Source of the DNA: Marchantia polymorpha subsp. ruderalis
Taxonomy: Eukaryota > Streptophyta > Marchantiopsida > Marchantiales > Marchantiaceae
Direction: 5' to 3'
DNA: 64,000 nucleotides
Assembly (NCBI GenBank): GCA_037833965.1
Contig: AP031358.1
Span: 16,624,001 to 16,688,000 of the forward strand
Every line of letters begins with the position of its first letter. Positions within the stretch are counted from its first letter, which is position 1. Position numbers and translations under genes: made by a program. Under the pieces are notes generated by a model, which was given only the letters and a program-made list of their open reading frames with translations, was not told where the DNA came from and ran no database searches. Positions 12,546-25,257 of this stretch are shown here, piece after piece.

Positions 12546-13167
12546 GATTTGAAAACTTGAAAGAAGAGTTAAGTTTGATCAAAATGAAATTAACTTAAAA
12601 TATTGATAAAGAAAATGATAATCATGATTTGTGCATATTCAATTCATTTATGATCAATAACTATTACATAACATGATTAATATACCACTTTGAATATATT
12701 TTCTTGCAACAAAATATAAATTTGATTATTGTATCTTACAACATCTTGGCGACATTAAATTCATGTTTTGATTTGGAATACAATGATTGCAATTAGTAAC
12801 TCTAAGAATATTTCTTTGCTAATCTAGAATCAAAAATGAATTCTAAACATTTTGTGATTAGATAAAAACTTATATCTTTTTGCTTATAGCATAAATCAAA
12901 ATATACTTTGTATACAATGTAAAAAGTTTTAGTATACAAGTTGTTTATAAAAAATAACATAAACATTAATCAAATTGATATGAATGTTAGTGAACTAAAA
13001 AGTTTCAACATTATCATAGGTACAATCAAATGTTGTATCGAATATGTTTCTTACAAGACAATAAGCAAATGATAGGCATGAAGATCCAGAATTAGAAACA
13101 TTATTCGATCGACTATCAATTAATGTAATTAATTAGCATGTATACGTAGGTGGATAGCAATTTAACA

Positions 13168-13209
13168 TGTGGATGTATATGTGGATTAAGATCTACATAT
13201 ACATCCACA
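13168..13209. repeat. 15-bp perfect inverted repeat, 12-nt loop
   Basis: TGTGGATGTATATGT (13168-13182) pairs exactly with ACATATACATCCACA (13195-13209). The loop contains AGATCT. Confidence 0.7.
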
Positions 13210-14829
13210 ATGACATGCATTATCAAAGAGTAGATAAGAGATGTATGATTTATCTTAATTATGTTAAGACCTAAAGAAAATATTACATATATAAAATCTA
13301 GATTGTGTTATAAAAAACCTAGAGTAATTTTTTTATATTATAAAATGTTAACTGATCTTACTAATAAATACCAATTATCTAGAAATTACTCCAAATTACA
13401 ATTGATTCATGACAATAGATTAATTTCTACTAAATATAACAACACATACAAAAATCATGAATATTATAAATAAAAAATATCTACGTGTCATAACATAATG
13501 ATTATATATGCATAAAAACTTTGTAAGGAATTTTATGTAAAATACTACAATTCAGTATCAAAAAAATTGCTTTTTTAATCTTAAAGTGTAGAAAGAAGTG
13601 TTAGTATAAATATACACAAACAAAAAGTACAATGTTATTTTAATAAGATTAAGTAAAAAGATGATTAATTTTTGGATTGAAATAATTGAATGAATTTCAG
13701 GTTGTTTTATATTTTAAGTAGAATGTTTTAAATTTTAAATTCCATTTTAAATTTTATATGTAAAATATAATATGTCTTGAATCATTTATTTTTGTACTAA
13801 AAAACGAACTATGTCATTAGCAAAAGATAGAATTGTCAAAAGCTTTTCAATTCAACAAAACCGTGTTGAAATCTTTGCTCAAAAGATGTGATAGAAGTTA
13901 AACTTTGTGGGAAAGAAAAAAATATTTACATATTTATATGTAGATAAATTTTTGATATGTCTTCAATTCTATGAAGAGGCATATCAAGGACAAATGTTTA
14001 AGATATTAGGTCCATAATTGCTCAAAGGGGGTATCGCTTTGTACTCTTTTGTGATGTTTGCTTTTTGGAAAGAAGTGCCAAATTAAAACGATCATTTTAT
14101 GAAATAATGTACATTTGTGCATTAATAAATAAGAAAAAGACAAGTTCTTCTTAATAAGGGGTAATTGTTATGATCCGCCTAATAAGTGGGATAGTAAGAG
14201 AATCAGACAAAAAATGAAAAAGAGAACATGCATAGGATAAAAGTTCAATGCAGTTTGAAGACACACATTTAGAGTTTTCTAGAGAATCTTTGTCTTCATG
14301 ATTTGACGTTTGCCAGATTTCCCACTCGTTTTCACTTTCTCCTTTACACAACCTGGGAGTGATCTCTCCGATGATAACTATTAATAAGGAAATCAGACAG
14401 AAAACACAAGAGAGATAATGCACAGGATACGTGATTAGTTTTTTTTGTGCTAAGTCCACGGTAATACACAAAGAAATTGTTCGACGCAGGCGAGTTAGTT
14501 CGTCTACGTCGCTTCTGCGTGTATCGAAGTAATAAGAAATAGAAATAATTATAACTGCACTTTAACTTAATATAACAATGTCAAACTAGATTTATATTAT
14601 TAAGATCTATTCTCCTCGTTGTCGTGAATATAGTATCAATACTAAACAAGAAGATAAAGGCATTTGTAGTTTTGAAACACAACCTTAACACTAAATCAAT
14701 TGCAAATCTTTCAACTCAGAAGGAAACTTTTTGTTATCATTGATTATAGGTTTGATTCTAATGAGCTCACATGATCAGCTTCTTTGAAGTTTTCATGACA
14801 ACTGTACGTCTTGTAAATAAAATTTGAAA

Positions 14830-14859
14830 ATTAAACGATAACTTTGTTTATCGTTTAAT
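14830..14859. repeat. 11-bp perfect inverted repeat, 8-nt loop
   Basis: ATTAAACGATA (14830-14840) and TATCGTTTAAT (14849-14859) form a short AT-rich hairpin. Confidence 0.6.
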
Positions 14860-15467
14860 CTTTAGATGTATGAGTAATGGAATCTTTCAAAGATTGGGAC
14901 GTCGATTACATTGACATCATGATGTGACTACTCTAATTTGAAGTGTAAAATTAAGAAGCTGTGAGTATGTCTTCAAACAATATAAGAGTTTTGGAATACC
15001 AACTTAGAACAAGGACTGTATTACATTTCAGGTGTGATTACTAAATGGTAGATCGAAATGTATGAACTCAATCAGAAAATCTTCCTCTCATGTGCAATAG
15101 AGCTACTTTTACTAAAGCTGTGTTGCTTGACACAACGAAGGCCGGCGATGCGAGGGTTCTAAATTCAAGGAAAGCGCTCTGAAGGAGCTTCTGGACGACG
15201 AGCAACTCTCGCCGGAAAATGTGTGCTTTCCAAGAACACAAATGGGCGCACAGAACCAGCTCATGGAGGACGAGGAATTTGGTGGCCTGCACTGCACACG
15301 GGGATCCTTTGACAGACGGTTGTCTGCGGAAGCAGTGGCAATCGCATAATTGGGTTTGATTACGCTCCTTTCGATGTTCTCCGGTCGAGATATTGGAGAA
15401 GAGTAGAAGACAGACACGCGAAGAGAAGAGAAGGGAGGAGGAGGAGGAGGAGTGGAGACTGATCGGC

Positions 15468-18191
15468 ATGGAGGAGGATGAGCAAGGCGTGCGATGGTGG
15501 GCGATGGTGTTGTGGGCTTTGGCGGTGGGCTTGCTGGCACGTCTGGTCACCGTATGGATGTTGACAGGCTCTCCTCTGGTTCATGCCGAAGGCACCGGTC
15601 AGCGCAATTTGAAAACTCTCATCGTGCTTGGTTCTGGTAACTCTTCCTCTCTTTGTCTCCCTTTACAATGTTAGAATTGTGTTGTTCGGTTAGCCCGTTT
15701 GGGATTTCCTGGGTCGATTTGATCTGAAAGTGTAATTTTGTTTGATTCTTTTTCTGGCGATCATTAAACTGTAAATTGGTCGCCCAGTTCATTGTGTCTT
15801 TCTTTTTTACGCATTCAGGTGGGCACACGGCAGAGATTCTGCATATTGTTGAGAAGTTGAATTTTGAGCATTACTTTCCAAGATGCTACATTGCAGCTGT
15901 GACAGACAACCACAGTCTTGCGAAGGCTAAGAAGCTCGAAGAAGAGAAGGTACACATTAATGTTCTGTTCAACCTTTCAAGGCAAGGTACCTATTTATGT
16001 CGATCAGAGATCCCCAAAAAAACATAACAAATTGGTATGTAGTACTGGTGGCTTACGTCGTGTGAAAGAATTATAGGCTGCCGTATATTAGCAGGCTTCA
16101 GGTTTAACTACGTTCATGCACTAGTGCTGATGGCAGAATGACTGGAGATTCAGGCTGGAGAAAATGCAAAGCATTGTAGCTACTATAGAATTTACAGGAG
16201 TCGGGAAGTGGGTCAATCCTACATAACATCGATCGGCACAACTCTGTTGGCGATGGGCCATGCATTCTGGCTGGCATTCAGCATCAGGCCTGACATTGTG
16301 AGTCTTAGTTTTTGGATAATTGGATTGTGATTTTGATTTTTCTCCTCTCTACCTTATCTGAAATAAACCAGGTTTTTCATAAGTTTAATGACCTCATTGT
16401 TTCCAAGACTAGGCAGTAGAATATTATAAAACTGAATCATTCTGAAACTTTTTCAGAATCGTTTTTCTATAATCTCACTGTGGTAATCTGGAACTTGAAA
16501 GTTGTAGATTATATGTAATGGACCAGGAACGTGTTTACCGGTGTGCGTTGCCGGCTTTGTTCTGAAGGTGAGCTGTAAATTTTTCTTCCTTCATCAGTGA
16601 GGATCATTCACTGATATTTTGTCGCTAGAAATCTAGATCATCTTCATTGTCAGCAGGTTGTGAATGCAAGTTATACTTGGATGATTTCTTGTACCTAACT
16701 GACTTTCCCATACTTATAGTGTCAGTGAGTGCGAAGGTGATAATACAACGAATAGACTTCGGCGGCTATGTTTATTTCCGGTTTAGGGAGCTCCCTTGGC
16801 CTAGACTTAGTAGAGCATGGACTCTTAACCTTGACTGCCAGACATCATCTCAAGACAACTAGAGCTTAACAAGAACTGACCTTGTTCGATCCCTTGGCCA
16901 AGAGTCATTGATTCGATAGATGAGAGGTGTGGGGCTTGAAAGGTAATAACATGCCTTCGGATATGAATGAATGATGGATGAATCAAATTAGTCAGTAGCT
17001 CTATCCATTGTCAGATGCGAATATTTTTGGAAGTGTGTCCTGAACTCTTCACTTATATAGATAAGGAAGACCCTAGCCACAAAGTTTAGGATTTTCAACT
17101 CATTAAAACACAGAGTAGGTTATCATCCATTCCAGTTAGTCTTTTTCAGAAACAATCCCCAAGGTTAAGTTCAGGTCTCTGCTGATTGATCAAACAAGCC
17201 TTGAGAGTATGCTTATGACTAAAACGATAAAACATTACCAGAGACACTTGATATGTCAATTGGACACCCTAACAACCAACCATTTCACTGATCGAAGATG
17301 AGTCTTTACCCTAAATTCATTTTTTTGTCAGTGATTGATAGATTAGTGAGATATTAGACGGACGTAACAAATTGCAGACAATGAAATGAAGTTTTTGTGA
17401 TTAGAGCCTATCTGAAAATTCTGAGATCTCAGCATTGAGAAGTAAAATGCTTTTCGCGGTGAGAGTTGATAGCAGCTTTTGTATTCAAATGCTTGAGTTT
17501 TCTCTCGCTTTCTAGTACTGTGATCACCAGTCTTCCTCTGTCCGTCTAATCCTCGCGGTAAGACTTCCTCATCCCAATGATCGTGTGATATCCATATCAC
17601 CGTCTTGTATTACAAAATGTGTTGTTTTGTTCTCTGCTTTCCGTGTTCTGGCCTTCTGTTTTTCTTGTGATTCTTATTAGAGGACCGGACCCAGCAAATG
17701 AGAACGTTGTCATCCTCTTGCAGCCACATATGTTGTCGTCTATATTCATCTCGTCACATCTCTAAAACCTATGGTATCGTGTCTTTGTTCTATATCAATC
17801 TACAAGGGGAGGTATTTTTATTCCAGTAAAGAAGAGTACATTCGTCCTCCCTTTCTAGACATTCACATCTATAAATTTGAAGATTGAGGTTGAAGGTAAC
17901 TTTGAAGATGTTCAATCGAGGCGTTACTTAAAATTTTACCATCCAGTCCTAGGTCTGGATGTCACAGTTCCAGTGAGTACTTGCTGAAGCTAATGGTGAT
18001 TATCTTGCTTTCAGGTTTTGGGCGTGAAATGGGTAGTGATGGTCTACGTGGAGAGTATAGCGAGAGTGAATAAGTTATCTCTCACGGGGCAGCTCTTCTA
18101 CAAACTACATCTGATGGACCAGTTTTTTGTCCAGTGGCCGAAGTTACAGCAGAAGTTTCCTCGTACGCAGTACGTAGGTCGATTGATGTAG
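15468..18191 (+). CDS. ALG14: UDP-GlcNAc transferase subunit ALG14 homologue
   Basis: Five exons: 15468-15636, 15819-15949, 16154-16297, 16508-16567, 18015-18191; 226 codons plus stop, the usual ALG14 size. ALG14 anchors the catalytic subunit ALG13 to the cytosolic face of the ER. Together they add the second GlcNAc to dolichol-PP-GlcNAc for N-glycosylation. Residues about 10-32 (WWAMVLWALAVGLLARLVTV and following) form the membrane anchor. The GT-B N-terminal fold follows: LIVLGSGGHTAEIL, SREVGQSYITSI, the diagnostic ICNGPGTCLPV, KWVVMVYVESIARV, and a C-terminal DQFFVQWPKL with YVGRLM. The start is the first ATG in the open frame, just before the anchor. The last intron (16568-18014, 1.45 kb) is far longer than the others. 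All junctions are GT...AG and in phase. Confidence 0.93.
16568..18014 (+). other. Long fourth intron of ALG14
   Basis: It begins GTGAGC and ends TTTCAG. No nested gene, RNA or mobile element could be recognised. Confidence 0.6.
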
Positions 18192-20839
18192 TGCCCACTA
18201 GATTCATACTTATTCATCAATAGCATAGTCTTCCACGACTTTCTATCGAATTCTTCCAGAAAGAGAGGACCAGTAGAATGACGTGATACTCCGCTGTAAC
18301 ATAAACTGCTAACTAAAGGTTTTGGGAGGGCCGAGACGCTTGAATATACTGTCAAACTCTCTCTTAGGCCGTCATACAGCCGATGAAGGTGTGCATTTTT
18401 TATTGCATTACGTCTTCCGTCCAGTGTGTAGAATGTGATTGTAATCGTCTTCGTCGCGTGGTGTTTGCTATATGTAACTCATGGCTGTTCGGATAATATC
18501 GCTGCTAAATGAACCTTTTCGTGTGAACTAAAAATCAATTACTTATTATTTGATGGACCGTAGATGAAAGCTTAGAAGGCGAATTACAGATATTTCAGGA
18601 AACTTGGGGATGGAAATGCTTAACAGGTGGAACACACAACCCTTTAACTCAAACTGAACAAATTGAAACAAAGTTCTGACAAGGCACAGAAGCAAATAAC
18701 CACCGACTGATATTTCAACGTTCCCAGGATATTGTGACCATGTCTCCGTGACTGTTGGTAACCCCATTGTTGGGAAACATCATTCCATCAAGTTGCTCGT
18801 TTCCTCTTATGCTGGGGAATCCTCAACTCGAAGTTTGTTCTTTTATGGAAGGTAGTTGCCAACAAAGTTGAACACGGAAAGCATGAATGTACGCAGTAAG
18901 TCGGGTTAGACTCATGGATAGAAAGCACGACAGAGCACACAAAGAGCTAGACTCACGTGCACATTATTCCTTGCCAACTTAGCTGTCAACACATAAAGCA
19001 TCACGCGTATGTTCATAGCTGCATGCATTCAGGAGCAGTCACAAAGTTTACAACCCTGCAGGCCATAGTCGGTTAAGACGGTCAGTGGAAAATCACAGAA
19101 ATGGAGTTAAGGAGGGAAAGTCTATTCTCAACCCGCGCCAACCACACAATACTACGTCTAGATTTGGGCAATGCAGGGGAGTCAATATGACTTGAGAATC
19201 TTAAATTCGTTAAAGTTCCAGAGTAATTGAAATAGAAGACAGCCCCTAGGTTTGGAAGGTTCAAACCCAACAATATATTGTGAAGTAACACACCAAGCGA
19301 GTCTATACAGTGACTATAACTATCGTCGCTCGCTCGGTAACTCCACACTTCACCTGCATTAGCTAATGTACACTTCTTGATGTGCACTCAGAAATCACTA
19401 CATTGGATTCAAGGGCCTGTGCTTTGAGGCCCAGACTTCGATTGCTGTTGGCAGTTATAGTCATTTACTTCAAGACCCGGACTCACTGATCTATTTTCGG
19501 TTTGACTGAAACTGAGTGTTCATTCCATTCGGACATATAATCCAGACGGGCGCCTAGTTTCTCATCGGCATGGCTGCCCACGGACATTGAAGAATAACCC
19601 ATCATCACGTTTCATACAGCACGTCCAGATCATACTTACAGATACTGACTTGACAGACCTCCTATCCTGACTAAAACTGATATCCAAAATCTAGGTCTTC
19701 AAAGCAGTAAATTTTGCACTCGGAGAGTCGGTGAGGGTGAGTTTCTTTGACTAGAGGAGTGCTCAATGCTCAACATGTGCTCTCCAAACGAACAGGCTAG
19801 ATATCAGAGCATTAAGTGAAATAGATATCAGAAATTTTTCAAATGTTCTACCAGACTTTCCACCAAAAAGATTTAATACTGCGACATACACTAAAACGTA
19901 GCTGTACTCATGACTTCCAGAACCTGACGAGCAGGCCCGATCGACATGCAGTAGGCTGTGACGAACAGAACATTAAGAGTGTCCATACCTTGCCTTCAGT
20001 ATTGACAAGGCCAACCATTTCTCTTTTGGCTTTGCGTCGCGTGGTTCTTCCTTAACACCGCCGTATGTATTCCAAATATGATACAACACATCACTATTTA
20101 AGCCAGAGCAACTATTCGTATGCCTGTTCTACTGTCTTCTGCTGCTCACTCCGGATTTCCATAGAATAGGAACCGTTCTTGTGATAGGTCCTCTCGCTTG
20201 TGTATAAGTTTTCCCATCCAAGGCTCACTAACAAACAAGAAACTCTGGGTCAAATGTGAACACTGTCATCGTATAAAAGAAGTAATCGGAGAGAACATCC
20301 ATACACAATCGCACGCGCCACCACCGCCCACTTTGATGTCAGGAACTTATGAAACATGGAAAACTCCCAATGACAAATTCTCTTGTTGATGATTCAGACT
20401 TCGAACAAAACTCGCCAAAAGGCACCTTCGTTGATCAGAATAGGGCTAGGATGAGAACAGGTCCTATCTAACTAGCTATTTAAAACACAGGATCTAAGAG
20501 ATATGACTCCTGGTGTCCCGCTGTGTAGTCCTCTCCTAATCATGAGGCATCTCGAGCCCAACAAAGCTACAGTAGACAGTGAACGATCTAGGCAGAAGAG
20601 ATCCAACGATCGGTGGCGCTTCGTAGGATCAACCTCTTAAGTTTGATAGAACTTCCCTCACAACAGCGACTCATGATTGGCATGGCATTCCGTTTCAGGA
20701 CTTAAACAGGGAGTGTGCTGATCACGTTTACTTCCATGATCTAGTTCAACATACACATCCATATTTTCGGACTGATGACTGTAGAACCAAAATTGGATAA
20801 AAGCCCAAACTTATAGCTCTCTTTAAGTTTCATGCGCAA
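18192..20839. other. Intergenic DNA between the convergent ALG14 and Caprin-like genes
   Basis: It holds the 3' UTRs of the two facing genes. No open frame above about 100 codons resembles a protein and no tRNA-like fold was found by eye. Confidence 0.4.
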
Positions 20840-23656
20840 TTATGCTGACCCCGTGGCTACGGCAGGGGGTGGAGGTCCTGATGGTGCTGGGCCGTTGGCG
20901 TGCCCATTGTACATCATGCCTCCACCTCCACCTCTGCCTCCCCGTCCACCTCTTCCACCCCCACCATAGTGTTGACGAGGGTAAAACCCTCCTTGCTCAA
21001 AGAACTGTCCTCCTCCTCGTCCCCCATTCTGGTAGCCCCCGGGAGGTCCTCTGCCAGACCTCCCACCACGTCCACTGGGGAAACCTCCTCCACGTCCACC
21101 TCGGCCTCCTTGACCACCGTAGCCGCCTTGCCTTCCCCTCATGTTATTTTGATATCCACCACCCCTTGGTCCTCCTTGTTGATGGCCGTGATTGTGATGC
21201 TGCTGTCCTTGAAGACCTGGTTGCACGTTCACTTGCTGGACATGCTCATGCTCTGACGTGTTCTCTTGAACCGAAGATGCTTGATTAGCCTCTTCGTGAG
21301 AGCCAAACTACCAGCACAGCAATGTGGTTGATCAGCAATGGGCGAGAATTAAATGAGGCAGCAGGAAAAGTGGAGGGATCTGTTTCACTCTGGAACGGCT
21401 GTTAAGACTCGACGATTGCAAGTTTACATAACCATTTACACTCAGACATCCTACGAAAGTTCAGATTATTCTTGACACAAATCAATCTACCTGAGGCGTG
21501 TCTGCGACTGCACCCATAGTTTCAGGTACAAATGGTGCCGAGTTGGTCAACTGCACCAACGGACTTGTAGCCAAAGGGATTCCATTGGCGATTACCATCG
21601 GAACGGCGGGAATGAACTCTGGTCTCGGCTGAAAGTACTGAGTATTGACAGTCACATCCTGCAAACAACAGTTGTCGCGCCATGATGCTCCAAGTAAGTA
21701 TATTGACTTGCAGGGGCTAACTCCGAGTGGAAAGATAAAAAACGTTTATAAACCAAATCTAACGCGCTTGCATCTCCGTGACCGAAGTACAGCTGAAAGA
21801 TTTGATAAACAAATTAGGCTCCATTTGCTATTCAAGAGGGGATGGAGTAGAAGAAACATCACGAGGAAATATGCGACATACTTGATAATATCCGACAGCA
21901 CTGTCATCCTCTTCGGCGATAATACCGGCCACAACTTGGGGCTCTAACACTGTAACTTTCGTGACATATTGACCTGCAGCTGTAGCAGCTGCTGCCGCCG
22001 TTTGTTGACTGACTGTTTGCAATTCTGGCGTCATTGTAAAATACTCCGAAGAGAGTATTCTATTTAGCCTTTCTCTGAGTCGCGAGTCTGACAAGAAAAG
22101 TCAAGGAATGTGCATGATTGGACGCTACGATTCTGACGAACGATAGAAACAACAGTTCTCCATGCTTGTGAAAACCCAGAAAATGCAAAGAACAGTAAAA
22201 CCCTGATTACTGGCATCTGCATAATAATCAAACCTCAGTCCAACCAGATTAAAACTGTCACAATTGGGTTCAATGGCTACAACTAACCTAACCTTACACA
22301 CCCTTGTTACTAAGATCATGTTTTCAAGAACACAGAAACCTTCTCTAATAGAAAAGGTTAATACTGTCTCTTACGAATGCAGTGTGCCCTGCTGATCTCC
22401 TCGTGATTACAACAAAACCCTAAATTACCCTAATTCAGGTTTTGCGCTTACAACGTAAACCCCAGACCATACTGTAGATCGATCGGGCCTGTGGTAGCGA
22501 CGTGTACTTCGGCACTAGACTAAATTAACTGGGAGACTGAGAACTGAAGAGATATTGAAGCAACCAGACACTCAGGTAAGTCAAAAGTCAAGTCACTGAT
22601 AAGCCCTAAAGAAAACCATAATCTGCGAGATGATATGATTAAGCTGTGAATTGATTGATAAGCAACATCGCCGAACGTGTTGATTTGAAGATCGAAGATA
22701 AACAACAGAAAATAGGCAATTTTTCGCGATTTGAAGAATAGCAGGATACATGGAATACCGAGCTCGCCCACCGGACCATCTGACCCGGCCATGTAAGCTT
22801 TGGCGTGCTCCACGCATTTCTCCAGCGCTTCCTTGTGAGACAATGTGACATTGGGCGACCGTGTGGTCAACAGAGAACCGAAGACGGAGAGCGAATCCAG
22901 ATCACCTTCGACGAGGGGAGTGGCGGCATCATCAGTTACAAAATCGTAAGAAAGACATGAGCTTCTTTCGTGTACTTTCGTCCACACAAACGAAGGGGCT
23001 TCTCCTTGAGAACGCACATCAAAGAGCTGGGCAAAGTAAAGAAGTTTCAAAAGATCTCCAATCTGAGAGTCGGTGAGAGAGCCGGAGGGCGCCAAGCTCT
23101 CATCGACTTCATGATTTTCGGACGCAGCATTGTGAATCTCATCCTCCACCATTTCCACTTCAGTCTCATCAGTTTCACCATTACCGTGCTCGTGGACGTC
23201 TCCTTCAGGATCGGCGGCAACAACACCCTGTTCGGGTGGGGCCTCTAGTCCATCCTTCCCTTCCTCGTTCTCGACCGCGGCAGCTGCGGGTTTTAATTGA
23301 TCCCTCTCTGCCTCGTCACCAACACTTTCCTCCTCGTCTCGCCGCTCAAGAGATGCAGCCATAAGCTCCTTCTCCCGCTCGCTCACCTCCTCCCTGACGG
23401 CAATAAGGAGCGGCTGCCGGAGCTTTTCATACTCATCAATCAACGCCGCGATAGCTATCTTCGTCTTCAACACATCCTCCTGTTCTTTATTCACGGTCTT
23501 CCCTTGCGCCTTGTTCTCCTCTATCTGCAAAATCCTATTGAACTTCTTCCTCAGAGCTCTAAGCCTCTTGCTCATCATCGTAAGCACGGGCCCATCTTTG
23601 GGCCCCCCGGTGTTCGCATACCCCTCATCTGCGTGCGCTCCTTCCAGCCCGGCCAT
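20840..23656 (-). CDS. Caprin-like RGG-rich RNA-binding protein
   Basis: Four exons on the minus strand: 23656-22759, 22087-21882, 21658-21491, 21307-20840; 579 codons plus stop. The N-terminal third has a basic coiled coil (about residues 27-85, with MSKRLRALRKKFNRI and NKEQEDVL) that resembles the helical start of animal Caprin-1. An acidic, low-complexity stretch (about 100-215) follows, then a conserved plant block (LLKLLYFAQLFDV, LSYDFVTDDAATPL, LSHKEALEKCVEHAKAYM). Exons 2 and 3 encode a linker rich in hydrophobic and Thr residues. Exon 4 is dominated by RGG and GRGG repeats between HNHGHQQGG and a Pro-rich end. RGG tails bind RNA and promote condensates, so a role in mRNP or stress granules is likely but inferred. 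The start is the ATG at 23656 (GGGATGGCC context); an in-frame stop lies at 23861 and only a GTG lies between. Confidence 0.78.
22088..22758 (-). other. First intron of the Caprin-like gene, with telo-box
   Basis: It runs from donor GTATTC to acceptor TTGTCAG on the minus strand. It carries AAACCCTAAA near 22415-22424 followed by TACCCTAA. Telo-boxes in first introns of plant genes are often linked to expression in dividing cells; activity here is inferred. Confidence 0.4.
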
Positions 23657-25000
23657 CCCCCTCCCACCTTGAGATTTCCCCGGTCTCTTGTTCTCCCCGT
23701 GCTCGCCTCCGTCTGCCCCGTCTGCCCTCCTCAAGCCCTCATGTCCTCTCTCATCCTCGACCCAATGCACCACCACACCACCAACACCGCCTCCCCCGAC
23801 AATCCTCCTCAGCTGCCACTCCTCCTCGTCCTCTCTCCTCCGCGAATCGCCCTCCTCGCCTCAATCGACAACAAACAACAACAATCGACCTCTGCTCGCC
23901 CTGCCTGCTCCTCCTCCTCCTCCTCCTCCCTCCTCTCCCTCCTCCTCCCCTCTTTCAATCGGATCCCGTCCGGCCCTGCCCTCCTCCCTCCGCCCCCTCC
24001 CTGCCGTCTTCTGCCCCTCCGTGCCTCTTGCCTCGGATCTCTCCAGCTCTGCCACTCTTCTCCTCCTTCGTCGTCGTCTACCGGATCCGATACACAAGCC
24101 TCCCTAGCATCCCACTACAGACTCCCCCTGCCCAGTCCCGTCCGAAGCAGCCCCGGATCTCCTCCACTCCAGTATGAAGATTTTGACTGTGCGCGCGCCA
24201 GCAGCAGTGGCAGAAGAAGAGGATTTACGAGCCACGCGCAGACTCTGAGACAGGAGCCGAGCCCGAGGGGAAGAGGAGGAGGACCTGCGAATTGCTCTCG
24301 CCCAATGTCATCCCCTCAGCACCATTTCATTTTCTCCCCCACCCTTCCCTTCCTCCATAATTACTTGCTCCGCGCATCAAACCCTAAATTCCTCCCTCCC
24401 GCCCTGCCTTCGCCATCTATTCCTTCCTTCCTTTCTTCGACCTCACTGCGCTCCCTTCCACCACACAAACCCTAATTTACCACGCCCTGGAGGGCCTCCG
24501 TATGCGTTACGGGCGCGCCGGTGCTAAGTGTTACGCGCGCCTCCTTCTGCTATCGAGAGACCTCATTTGCTGTGGCATTATCCGTTTCCTGATCTTCCTC
24601 TCTATCTGTTGCCTTCCTTGCCTCCCTTTGACCGACCGACCGACTGCACAGCCGGGTCTCGCTTCTATTATATTTCGGACGCAGATGGCCGCGTAATTAT
24701 CGAGCCCGTGGTGCTGTTGCGGGTGCGGGTGCTGGGCGGTACCTACGCTGCGTATGTCTCTACTATACTGTATTTGGAGGTCGTAGGATTTCCGAGTTTC
24801 TTAGACTCGGCCATTTATTATGTTTTTCGATGGAGCCCCTCGTACGAGATTGGAAAACCCGCTCGGTTTCGTTTGTCTCACGTTTTTGCCTTTTGAACTT
24901 GAGGACCTCGGACACGAGTGCCGCTTCTTCCATAATTATTTTGTGTAAATTTGTGTTTCGTTTTACTCTAATCCATTGAGGGTTTCTAACCATGTTGTAT
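23657..25000 (-). promoter_or_regulatory. Leader/promoter region of the Caprin-like gene with two telo-boxes
   Basis: The region upstream of the minus-strand start is rich in CTCC runs on the plus strand (purine-rich on the sense strand). AAACCCTAAA (24379-24388) and AAACCCTAA (24467-24475) are plant telo-box motifs, found before many genes for translation and RNA handling. The long plus-strand frame here (23297-24475) is antisense to exon 1 and its leader and is composition-driven. The transcription start cannot be placed. Confidence 0.4.
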
Positions 25001-25226
25001 GGAAACATTTTCCATTTCAGAACATCCTTTTCTCACGCACTTGAACCAATTTTTTGTTGATAACTGATATGAAAAATTCTCTCTATTATCGGTATGAATG
25101 AATTTGGATGTTATTTGTTAAGGTCAATGTCACATGAGGTGAGTTTAATCCGAACATTGCCCCCTTTTGAGGTAAACTCGCCATGACTCCATATGCAAAA
25201 GTGGCACCGAGTAATGTGGAAATGTA

Positions 25227-25257
25227 ATTGCCGGAGTAATGGGGATACTCCGGCAAT
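25227..25257. repeat. 12-bp perfect inverted repeat, 7-nt loop
   Basis: ATTGCCGGAGTA (25227-25238) pairs exactly with TACTCCGGCAAT (25246-25257). It is GC-richer than its surroundings, so the hairpin would be stable. Confidence 0.7.

Larger units (their letters stand above)
12060..15000. other. AT-rich island without genes
   Basis: Strongly AT-rich DNA with stops in every frame and only chance open frames of about 70-110 codons. It contains three perfect inverted repeats (12496-12545, 13168-13209, 14830-14859) and a TA microsatellite. Boundaries with flanking genic DNA are abrupt. It is probably old transposon or satellite-like debris, but no protein motif proves this. Confidence 0.45.

Noticed and set aside
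19245..19275. tRNA-like B-box string GGTTCAAACCC
   Set aside because: The surrounding bases do not form a T-arm, acceptor stem or anticodon arm.
20842..21288. Plus-strand frames of 118-148 codons over the RGG exon
   Set aside because: They are the complement of the RGG-coding repeats; the minus-strand frame joins the other exons in phase.
23297..24475. 392-codon plus-strand open frame
   Set aside because: It overlaps exon 1 and leader of the Caprin-like gene on the opposite strand, and its Ser/Pro/Leu-rich text mirrors the CTCC tracts.
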